Source: Nocardioidaceae bacterium (GTDB lineage Bacteria > Actinomycetota > Actinomycetes > Propionibacteriales > Nocardioidaceae). Taken from it: a stretch of DNA of 55,734 nt. Positions 29,601 through 35,494 of this stretch are shown here, piece by piece (the stretch's first letter is position 1; each line of letters begins with the position of its first letter). Location: positions 1 through 55,734 of the forward strand of contig JAQSWV010000027.1 in the NCBI GenBank assembly GCA_029266455.1. The letters are read 5' to 3'. A program made the translations under genes and the position numbers. The notes beneath the pieces are model-generated. The model searched no databases, was not told the DNA's origin, and saw nothing but the letters and a program-made list of their open reading frames with translations.

Positions 29601-30185
29601 GGCCGCATGCTCGCGACACTTCACGCCGCTGAGGCGGCATCTGCTCCGGTGCGCCCGGTGGCTGACGACCTGGACGCGCTGAGACGGCAGGTGGACCTCG
29701 TGGCCGCACAGTGGCCGGCCCCCGCGGAGCGAATCAGCCGGTCCGTGCAGAGACTGGTCGCGGACGCCGCACCCGCGCCGGCACTCGTGCTGTGCCATGG
29801 CGACTTCACCCCGTCACAGCTGCTGGTCGACGGGGCGCGGCTCAGCGGCCTGGTAGACCTGGACACGGTGAGCTGGTCGGACCCGGCACTCGACCTCGGA
29901 CGATTCCTGGCCCATGTCGAGCTCCTGGCCACCAAGACCGCGGGACCGGCGGCCGAGCAGTACCGGATCGAGGTCGCCGGCACCCTGCTCCGGACGTACT
30001 GCCGAGCGTGGTCGGGTCGGGATGTCCTGTCCCGCGGCCTGGTGCGCCGCGTCGCGGTGTTCCGCGGGCTCAGCCTGGCCAGTAGCGCGCTGCGTGCCTG
30101 CCGCCAGCTGAAGGACGACCGGCTGAGGATTGCCCTTTCCCTGCTGGACACCGCCAACGACTGGAACCGGAAGGTTGACCTGTGA
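26676..30185 (+). CDS. ABC exporter (TMD-NBD) fused to an APH-family kinase module
   Basis: A single 1169-residue protein. Residues about 40-340 are a type IV ABC exporter membrane domain (six helices; first GVLLLIFEAATAVI). Residues about 375-610 are the ATPase: Walker A GPSGAGKS (419-426), signature LSGGQRQRIAIARAF (from 523), Walker [14 protein letters not shown] low-complexity Ser/Ala/Gly/Pro linker (about 625-690) leads to a C-terminal APH-like region (about 695-1169) with catalytic loop CHGDFTPSQ (His1041, Asp1043, Gln1048) and LVDLDTVSWSDPALDL. Half-exporters normally end after the NBD at about 600 residues. The GTG start and the stop overlap both neighbours by GTGA. As a homodimer it would carry two kinase modules at the inner membrane face. 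No frameshift is seen, so the fusion is real in this sequence. Confidence 0.93.
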   Translation: MTTRATPATTTSATARPHQVPRRFADLRRTVRLFRTYRGSPKVYIWGVLLLIFEAATAVIEPYPIAYLVDFLQGARPSLRDLGWPTLVTSERIETLILLTAAIILIAAINSAADSMTEVCMARGGRSLGYRIRVAMYSHLQRLSLAYHDKKRTGDVLTRVTGDVLVFEEFVVKSVSNILGSLLVLVGSFALLLHQSWSIALIALLVVPLLGAVSNYYSRRIKEASKAQRTSEGDLASTAQEMLTSIRLVQSYGRGKVDLDQFADHTQKSMHASLGAANIQATFSFVIALVEAAAISAVVWLGVWLVDREAITVGTLVLFVLLLQNMFKPARKIVSEWYKIGKVFASVERIDDLLERDVVVRDLPGAVDAPKLSGRLAFQHVSFTYPAEHEDGSAASQRPKVLDDIDFEAAPGEVVALVGPSGAGKSTIAQLVPRLYDPDDGAMLVDGVDARSYTLSSLRGQVSLVLQDTVLLSGTVAENIAYGVPDPTPERIEAAARMANAHDFIVAMPDGYETLLAERGATLSGGQRQRIAIARAFIRETPILLLDEPTTGLDVESTQLVLSALRSLMHGRTTIVISHDSELIRCADRVLVMSGGRIVESGHDTHDIVPDEPDPDAALERLQGGDGLVPAGGGSGPSGSSAATATAAAPSGSSARTGASAAPPAPSAVTVRPQAAPAGTEPTGLRSDQPGAVTLADGLGARLPGLGLALDEDAVVRQVETLLAGDAIQVLDAQVGSMWWRDDGTCTVRYRVDVARDDGSSAPRTVLGRLCQDGDAAAGYVADEVLPMAPAGRPDDPAWRTWAAVWDAAGLALHPFPVDPVVPTLPQVFDLARIGRLLEPERAPAAVEVVRHARDGSCVLRYTPETGVHGRGDRPPGVGDDAVNDDGTVYGKVYGEIQSRSGTQVLRTLRELRGALEHTDVRTPEPLVYEPAMRLLLTRALRGRPLLPSVLARDIARGSRPRTARAAVPDLVSACGRMLATLHAAEAASAPVRPVADDLDALRRQVDLVAAQWPAPAERISRSVQRLVADAAPAPALVLCHGDFTPSQLLVDGARLSGLVDLDTVSWSDPALDLGRFLAHVELLATKTAGPAAEQYRIEVAGTLLRTYCRAWSGRDVLSRGLVRRVAVFRGLSLASSALRACRQLKDDRLRIALSLLDTANDWNRKVDL

Positions 30186-31642
30186 CGACGACATGGTTCG
30201 ACGAGAGCGAGGTCATTGCGCCGCTCGACACGTTCGGGACGCTACCGGGGTGGCTGGCGGCAGCCATGGATCCACCCCTGGTCACCGCCTCCCTCCGTCG
30301 ACACGTTCCGGAGCTGCGGGACGGACGCTTGCAGCTGGTCTCGTGCGCCCCGGAGCGGCTGCGCGCCAAGGGTGACGAGTGGCTCGCGCGCTACCGCCTC
30401 GGAGTGGTCGCCGCTGACGGCGAGACCCGCGAGGTGGTCGCGGTGGGCAACCTGTGGCCTCCGGCGGCAGGTGACCTCCCGTCGGTCCCGGCGTCGGACT
30501 GCACCGGCCGCTTCGGCCAGGACGGGTGGCGGTGCCTGCTGCCGGACCTGCGGCTGGAGCTGCGGCACGAGGCGCGTGACCCGGCTCTGCCGGCGCTGCA
30601 GCAGATCGTCGATCCCGACGGCGCCGCCCAGCTGCTGCAGGAGGTCCTGCAGGAGGCCGGCTACGACGATGCCGTGATCGAGTCGTGCCGGCCCCGAGTG
30701 GTGCGATACAAGCCGGGCAGCCGCTGCACCGTCGTCGTGGATGTCCGCTACGCCGATCCGGGCAGCCGGACCCCCCCGAACCCCCTGGTGATCAAGACGC
30801 ATCAGGGCGACAAGGGTCAGACGGCGTGGGCCGCCATGACCGCGCTGTGGGACAGCCCCGTCGCCAGGGAGGGCGTGGTGACGCTGGCCGAGCCGCTGGC
30901 GTACCGACCTGAGGAGCGCATCCTCGTACAGGGACCCATCGCGGAGGAGCGCACCCTCAAAGAGCTGGCCCGCGAGTCCATCACCGGGTCCATCACCGGG
31001 TCCATCACCGGTTCCACCGGCACCCTGGACCTGCTGCGCGACGAGCTCGCCAAGACCGGTCGGGCGCTGGCCGCCCTGCACGGCTCCGGGGCCACGTACG
31101 GCGCCACGGCGACGCTCGGCGGCGAGCTGGCCGAGGTCGAGGAGGTCATCGGCCGCCTGAGTGGTTCGGTCCCCGAGCTGGAGAAGGCGGCCGAGCCCCT
31201 GCTCCGGCGGCTGCACGACCTGGACGACGCGATTCCCGCCGAGTCGCCCGTACCGGCCCACCACGACTTCCGGCCCGCACAGGTGCTCCTGCACCAGGGC
31301 AGCGTCGGCTTCATCGACTTCGACGGCGCCTCCATGGCCGAGCCTGCCCTCGACCTGGGCAGATTCCGCGCCAAGCTGCGGGACATCGGGATCAGCGCGC
31401 TCGCGGCCAGCGGGCAGCCGCTGGCGGGGCAGGCGCTCGCCGACAACCTCAGGCTGATGGACGAGCTCTGCGAGCACTTCCTGGACGCCTACCGGGCGGA
31501 GGCCCCGGTCTCGCGCGAACGGGTTCTGCTGTGGGAGACCACCGACCTGGTGACGGCCATGCTGCACGCCTGGACGAAGGTACGACTGGCCCGGCTGCAG
31601 CCGCGGTTGGCCGTACTGCTGTACCAGCTGCGCTCGGTCTGA
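30182..31642 (+). CDS. APH-family phosphotransferase (kinase 3, HHDxxxxQ)
   Basis: A 486-residue protein, last of the operon. The catalytic loop is AHHDFRPAQ (His360, His361, Asp362, Gln367) and the metal strand is VGFIDFDGAS, followed by AEPALDLGRFRAKL, very like the end of the exporter-fused module. One PGxR motif, RYKPGSRCTV, lies near residue 180. An imperfect ITGS repeat (30977-31012) is inserted upstream of the helical region. The GTG start overlaps the preceding stop (GTGA). The gene ends 17 bases from the convergent DUF2231 gene. A phosphotransferase acting with the exporter is the best reading. Confidence 0.84.
   Translation: MTTTWFDESEVIAPLDTFGTLPGWLAAAMDPPLVTASLRRHVPELRDGRLQLVSCAPERLRAKGDEWLARYRLGVVAADGETREVVAVGNLWPPAAGDLPSVPASDCTGRFGQDGWRCLLPDLRLELRHEARDPALPALQQIVDPDGAAQLLQEVLQEAGYDDAVIESCRPRVVRYKPGSRCTVVVDVRYADPGSRTPPNPLVIKTHQGDKGQTAWAAMTALWDSPVAREGVVTLAEPLAYRPEERILVQGPIAEERTLKELARESITGSITGSITGSTGTLDLLRDELAKTGRALAALHGSGATYGATATLGGELAEVEEVIGRLSGSVPELEKAAEPLLRRLHDLDDAIPAESPVPAHHDFRPAQVLLHQGSVGFIDFDGASMAEPALDLGRFRAKLRDIGISALAASGQPLAGQALADNLRLMDELCEHFLDAYRAEAPVSRERVLLWETTDLVTAMLHAWTKVRLARLQPRLAVLLYQLRSV
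30977..31012 (+). repeat. 12-bp tandem repeat inside kinase 3 (SITG units)
   Basis: Three tandem copies of tccatcaccggg (the last with one change) encode Ser-Ile-Thr-Gly three times; a shortened fourth unit follows. The frame is preserved. Confidence 0.9.
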
Positions 31643-31658
31643 GCCGGCGGACGCCCGG

Positions 31659-32252
31659 TCAGACCGTTCCGGGGACGGCGGCGTCCGATGTCTCGTCGAA
31701 GGCCGGGTGCCGACTGGACACCTTGCGAGCCGCCACGAGGTGCGCGCCGAGGAAGCCGCTGAAGCTGAGGATGCCGGTGCCCGCCAGTGCCCATGCGATA
31801 CCGGCGGCACGGCGGTCACGGCGCCTGGCCCGCCACGAGGCGAGGTAGGTCAGCGTGGCCGCGGTGTTGCTGATCGCGTGCACGGCCCCCACCCGCCGGG
31901 AGCCGCGGGCCGTCTCGGACCACTCGGCCAACCCGGTCACCACGGCGGGCGGCGTGGACAGCAGCCCTACCGCGATCAGCCGGTCGGCGGCGGCCCGGCT
32001 CTCGCGCCCACCGGTCAGGTCGAGCAGCGACGCGCACGTGTACGCACCGATCGGCAGGTCGGTCAGCAGGGGGTGGAGTGCGTGGCCGAGCCATTTGCCC
32101 TGGAGCAGGTCGCGACGACCCGGGGAGGCCGTCAGCCAGGCGGCGGCCGGCTCGAGCCGGCGCACGAGCGCGTCGATGCCGGTCGCCTCCTCCATCCCTC
32201 GCACCCAGCGCACCGCTGCCGGTGCGGCGTCAACGGTTGTCCGGTCAGTCAT
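31659..32252 (-). CDS. DUF2231 membrane protein
   Basis: A 197-residue protein from the ATG at 32252. It has the DUF2231 signature GHALHPLLTDLPIGAYTCASLLDL followed by about four membrane helices. The start overlaps the CDGSH gene stop by eight bases, so the pair is translationally coupled. DUF2231 proteins may bind haem through the conserved His and occur with redox partners, but no function is proven. The C-terminal helix ILSFSGFLGAHLVAA matches the family end. Confidence 0.88.
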   Translation of the reverse strand: MTDRTTVDAAPAAVRWVRGMEEATGIDALVRRLEPAAAWLTASPGRRDLLQGKWLGHALHPLLTDLPIGAYTCASLLDLTGGRESRAAADRLIAVGLLSTPPAVVTGLAEWSETARGSRRVGAVHAISNTAATLTYLASWRARRRDRRAAGIAWALAGTGILSFSGFLGAHLVAARKVSSRHPAFDETSDAAVPGTV

Positions 32253-32481
32253 CTGGTCCCTCCTGAAGGGTCGGGGCGGCACGACGTCGGCGCAGCAGCT
32301 TGTGGGTCCCGTCGCACCAGGGTGCCCTGGTCGACTTGCCGCATCGGCACAGCGCCACGACCGGCCGGTCGGCGGCGATGGGCTCTCCCCCCTCACCGAC
32401 CACCTCGATCGCGCCGCGGACGAGCAGCGGGCCGTCCGGGCAGACGACGACCTGGACCGGCGGGTGGCGGTGTTGACTCAT
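32245..32481 (-). CDS. CDGSH iron-sulfur protein
   Basis: A 78-residue protein with the CDGSH-type 2Fe-2S motif CRCGKSTRAPWCDGTH: three Cys and one His bind the cluster, as in mitoNEET-like proteins (PF09360). Such proteins carry electrons or Fe-S clusters. It starts 27 bases after the haem-oxygenase-like gene and overlaps the DUF2231 gene, forming a three-gene redox operon. The Arg/Lys-rich tail is outside the domain. Confidence 0.93.
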   Translation of the reverse strand: MSQHRHPPVQVVVCPDGPLLVRGAIEVVGEGGEPIAADRPVVALCRCGKSTRAPWCDGTHKLLRRRRAAPTLQEGPDD

Positions 32482-32508
32482 GCGGTCTCCTCGGATCCGG
32501 GTGGCCGT

Positions 32509-33549
32509 TCAGCCGACTGCGCCGAGCCGGTCCGGCTGCTCTGCCAGCAGGGAGCTCGATCCGGTCTCCCATGCGTCGAGCACGGCCGTCGCCATGCGCG
32601 CATCGAGCAGCAGGCAGCTCAGGACGCCGAACACCACGTCCTCGAGCAGCGCCGGCTCCTGCTCGACCAGTCCGCCACACAGGTCGCGGACCACGACCTG
32701 CTCATGCACCGCGTCGGCCACGACGTGCTCGTCGAAGTACGCCGCCGCTCGATCGCCGAGACCGAGCCGGCGCACCGCGGCGGCAACGCGCCGGTTGGGC
32801 ATCGACGAGGTGGCCTCGACTCCGGCCAGGTGCCCGGCCGTGGCCCCACGCAGGCGTCGCTGCTGACCGAACATGCGCGCCGTGGTGTGCAGGGCCAGGG
32901 TGGTGGCCGGCACCTGGTCGAGATAGCGGCCGTACTCGGGGTCGAGGCCGGCCGCCAGCAGGGTGTCGGCGTACATGTGCGCGTGCATCCGCTCGAGCCG
33001 TCCGCCGCCGTACTCGTCGCTCTGCACCTCGACCAGTGCTGCCTTGGGTCTGCCGGTGAGCCGCGGAATGAGCCAGGTGTGTCCGTCGGCCTCCCGAAGC
33101 TGGAGGATCGACCGGTGAACCAGGAACTCCTCCAGCTCCCGGCGGGTGGCCAGTCGCTGGAGGTGGCCCGCCAGCGAGGGTCCCTCGGCGTCGTCGGTCA
33201 GCGCGAAGATCGCGGTGGCCGGGTCGCGACGCGCCTCGGCCAGGATCTGCTGCACCGCTGGCGCCACCTCGGCACGCAGCTCCGCCTCGACCGCATCCTC
33301 GAGGACCGCACGAGCGCTCACCACGTCGGGTGAACGCTCCCAGCCGTCGTCCACACCGTCCAGGCCGTCGTGGCTGAGCTCCTGCACGATCAGCAACCCG
33401 AGCTGGACGTCCTCGTCGGCGAGAACGGTCTCCGCCTCGCGTACTGCCGTGGCCGCCACATCGTCGAGAGCGCGGTCGCGACGAACCGGTTCGCGCAGCA
33501 GGGTGACCAGATGGCTGCTCAACGGGCCTCGCGGCCTGGGCAGCCTCAT
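32509..33549 (-). CDS. Iron-containing redox enzyme family protein (haem-oxygenase-like fold)
   Basis: A 346-residue protein from the ATG at 33549; the frame is open 69 codons further upstream but that stretch has no protein character. The helical C-terminal two thirds match the haem-oxygenase-like diiron group (PF14518), with EEFLVHRSILQL, a DEYGGG..RMHAHMYADTL stretch, GVEATSSMPN and YFDEHVVADAVHEQ, which carry the Glu, Asp and His residues expected to bind two irons. Members cleave or oxidise small molecules or lipids using O2. It is the first gene of the operon with the CDGSH and DUF2231 proteins; the CDGSH protein could be its electron donor (inference). Confidence 0.85.
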   Translation of the reverse strand: MRLPRPRGPLSSHLVTLLREPVRRDRALDDVAATAVREAETVLADEDVQLGLLIVQELSHDGLDGVDDGWERSPDVVSARAVLEDAVEAELRAEVAPAVQQILAEARRDPATAIFALTDDAEGPSLAGHLQRLATRRELEEFLVHRSILQLREADGHTWLIPRLTGRPKAALVEVQSDEYGGGRLERMHAHMYADTLLAAGLDPEYGRYLDQVPATTLALHTTARMFGQQRRLRGATAGHLAGVEATSSMPNRRVAAAVRRLGLGDRAAAYFDEHVVADAVHEQVVVRDLCGGLVEQEPALLEDVVFGVLSCLLLDARMATAVLDAWETGSSSLLAEQPDRLGAVG

Positions 33550-33643
33550 CGCGTCCTTCTCAGCACAGCCAGACCGTACCCGTGTCGGGGGAACGAAAAC
33601 CCGCCCTGCGGCGAAGCGGTCATGCTCTGCAGCGCCAGCGCGC

Positions 33644-33988
33644 TCACTCCGGCAGCGGCACCGCCAGGCTCTGGCCGATCTGCAGAGCTCCTGGATCGGA
33701 CAGCGAGTTGAGATCCTGGATCCGGGACACCACGTCGCGTGGGTCACCACCGACACCGCTGTCGGCAGCGATGTCCCAGAGCGTCTGACCGGGTTGCACG
33801 GTCACCGTGCGCACGGGCACCGGCTGCCCCCCGCCGGACGTGGCGACCACGTCAGATCCCCAGGCCACCGCGGCCAGGAGCAAGGCAACGACCAGCACCA
33901 GCGCCAGGACTGCCGACCGCAGCATCCGCCCGCGCCGGGTCAGTCGCAGACGGGACCTGGTGCCGGCCGCGGCGGTCGTGCTGGTCAT
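33644..33988 (-). CDS. LysM-domain membrane protein, SOS-linked (YneA/ChiZ-like)
   Basis: A 114-residue protein from the ATG at 33988 (ggagg site upstream). It has a basic N-terminus, one membrane helix (AVLALVLVVALLLAAVAW) and an extracellular LysM domain (TVQPGQTLWDIAADSG through GALQIGQSLAVPLP). The gene is divergent from lexA, the same position as Mycobacterium ChiZ (Rv2719c) and the division suppressors YneA and DivS. Two SOS boxes lie 105-139 bases upstream, so it is likely induced by DNA damage and delays division. The frame extends further upstream but crosses the SOS boxes, which argues against that start. Confidence 0.88.
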   Translation of the reverse strand: MTSTTAAAGTRSRLRLTRRGRMLRSAVLALVLVVALLLAAVAWGSDVVATSGGGQPVPVRTVTVQPGQTLWDIAADSGVGGDPRDVVSRIQDLNSLSDPGALQIGQSLAVPLPE

Positions 33989-34092
33989 GGGTCCTCCCAG
34001 TGCTGCATCGGGGCTTGACGCGGTGCTCTGTGCTGATCGATTCCTACCGGTCGGCACCGACATCGGGCCGACCCGCTCGCACACAGGTTCGA

Positions 34093-34108
34093 TCGAACAC
34101 ACGTACGA
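34093..34108 (+). promoter_or_regulatory. SOS box (LexA site) 1
   Basis: tcgaacacacgtacga matches the actinobacterial SOS box TCGAACnnnnGTTCGA at all but one position. It is about 105 bases upstream of the LysM gene start. Confidence 0.75.
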
Positions 34109-34111
34109 GCA

Positions 34112-34127
34112 TCGCACATGTGTTCGA
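34112..34127 (+). promoter_or_regulatory. SOS box (LexA site) 2
   Basis: tcgcacatgtgttcga matches TCGAACnnnnGTTCGA with one mismatch (gcac for gaac) and lies 19 bases from box 1, so two LexA dimers could bind next to each other. Confidence 0.72.
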
Positions 34128-34191
34128 CTCCTTCAACCGCGGCGGAACCCCGATCGAGGAGCCCGTGCGCGCCACGGCCGCGACACGCCGT

Positions 34192-34207
34192 TCGAACAGG
34201 TGTTTGA
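34192..34207 (+). promoter_or_regulatory. SOS box (LexA site) 3, lexA promoter
   Basis: tcgaacaggtgtttga fits the SOS box with one mismatch and sits 63 bases upstream of the lexA start, consistent with LexA repressing its own gene. Confidence 0.78.
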
Positions 34208-34270
34208 TCTGCGGTACCGAGGCGGACTAGCGTCGTCGGATCAGCCGGGACCGACGACGAGGTGGCACAG

Positions 34271-34993
34271 ATGGCACGCACGGCAGGACGCCCACCAGGA
34301 CGCAGGAGCGGCGACGGCACGGTGGCAGAGCTTCCCGACGGCCCGCCCGACGCCAGCGGGCTGACCCCACGGCAGCGGCGGGTGCTGGACGTCATCCGGC
34401 AGGCCCTGGACGCCCGCGGCTACCCCCCGAGCGTGCGCGAGATCGGCGAGCGGGTGGGCCTGACCAGCTCGAGCTCGGTCGCCCACCAGCTCAAGGCCCT
34501 CGAGGCCAAGGGCTTCCTGCGGCGCGACCCGCACCGACCGCGTGCCCTGGAGGTGCTGTCCCCGCACTCGCGACCGGAGTCGACCGTCGACGAGACCGGA
34601 CTGGGCGACGAGCGCCCCCAGGCGACGTACGTGCCGGTCGTCGGCCGGATCGCGGCCGGGGGCCCGATCCTCGCGGAGGAGCGGGTGGAGGACGTCTTCG
34701 CGCTGCCACGCCAGCTGGTCGGCGAGGGAACGCTGTTCCTGCTCGAGGTTCGTGGCGACTCGATGCTCGACGCCGCCATCTGCGACGGCGACTACGTCGT
34801 CGTACGACAGCAGGCAGAAGCCGAGAACGGTGAGATCGTCGCCGCCCTGATCGACGACGAGGCGACGGTCAAGACCCTGTCCAAGCAGGGCGACCAGGTC
34901 CTGCTGCTCCCCCAGAACCCCGCCTACGAGCCGATCGACGGAGCCGACGCAAGCATCCTGGGAAAGGTCGTCACGGTGCTCCGTCGCGTGTGA
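34271..34993 (+). CDS. lexA: SOS response repressor LexA
   Basis: A 240-residue LexA. The N-terminal winged helix ([35 protein letters not shown]) binds SOS boxes. The S24 latent protease has the Ala129-Gly130 cleavage site in [10 protein letters not shown], catalytic Ser164 in [10 protein letters not shown] and Lys201 in EATVKTL. RecA filaments trigger self-cleavage. I chose ATG 34271; a GTG three codons upstream (34262) is an alternative. An SOS box lies in its promoter and the LysM division gene is divergent, both normal for this group. Confidence 0.97.
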   Translation: MARTAGRPPGRRSGDGTVAELPDGPPDASGLTPRQRRVLDVIRQALDARGYPPSVREIGERVGLTSSSSVAHQLKALEAKGFLRRDPHRPRALEVLSPHSRPESTVDETGLGDERPQATYVPVVGRIAAGGPILAEERVEDVFALPRQLVGEGTLFLLEVRGDSMLDAAICDGDYVVVRQQAEAENGEIVAALIDDEATVKTLSKQGDQVLLLPQNPAYEPIDGADASILGKVVTVLRRV

Positions 34994-35032
34994 CGCGTGC
35001 GTTGAGGCATGCCGACAGGGCAGTCTGTCCTC

Positions 35033-35461
35033 ATGGCGAAGAAGAAGAAGGACAAGAGCGACAAGAAGTCTGACGCGAAGCGAAAGGGAAAGAAGAGCGA
35101 CAAGAAGCGCGACGTCAAGAGCGCGGTCAAGAGCAAGGACAAGAAGAAGGACAAGAAGAAGGACAAGGCCGGCAAGAAGGCCAAGGCCAGCAGCAAGAAG
35201 GCCGACCCGGGGGCGAGTGTCAAGGACGCCGAGCTGTACGAGACGCTGCGCGCGGACGGCAACAGCCAGAAGAAGTCCGCCCGCATCGCGAACGCGGCGG
35301 CAGCCTCGTCGCGCGAGGATGTCGCTGAGCGAGGCGGATCGGCACCGGCCTACGACGAGTGGACCAGGGCTGCGCTGTACGACCGCGCCAAGGACGTCGG
35401 TCTCCCCGGCAGGTCGACGATGAACAAGCAGGAGCTGGTCGACGCGCTGCGCGACTCCTGA
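35033..35461 (+). CDS. Lys-rich protein with Rho-N/SAP-like C-terminal domain (DUF7218-type)
   Basis: A 142-residue protein from the ATG at 35033. Residues 2-60 are a very basic KKKDK/KKSDK-type stretch, likely nucleic-acid binding. Residues 65 onward match a small actinobacterial family: VKDAELYETLRADGNSQKKS, ARIANAAA, then a helical YDEWTRAALYDRAKDVGLPG and the end STMNKQELVDALRDS, which is the Rho-termination-factor N-terminal-like module. Function is unknown. It follows lexA by 39 bases on the same strand, so it may be read through from lexA. Confidence 0.82.
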   Translation: MAKKKKDKSDKKSDAKRKGKKSDKKRDVKSAVKSKDKKKDKKKDKAGKKAKASSKKADPGASVKDAELYETLRADGNSQKKSARIANAAAASSREDVAERGGSAPAYDEWTRAALYDRAKDVGLPGRSTMNKQELVDALRDS

Positions 35462-35494
35462 CCGTCCGCTCCGGCCGGTGGCGCCCCCCGGGCG

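Noticed and set aside
20311-31642. Aminoglycoside resistance genes
   Set aside because: The APH fold is shared by many sugar and choline kinases; the glycan-exporter context and altered catalytic loops argue against drug resistance.
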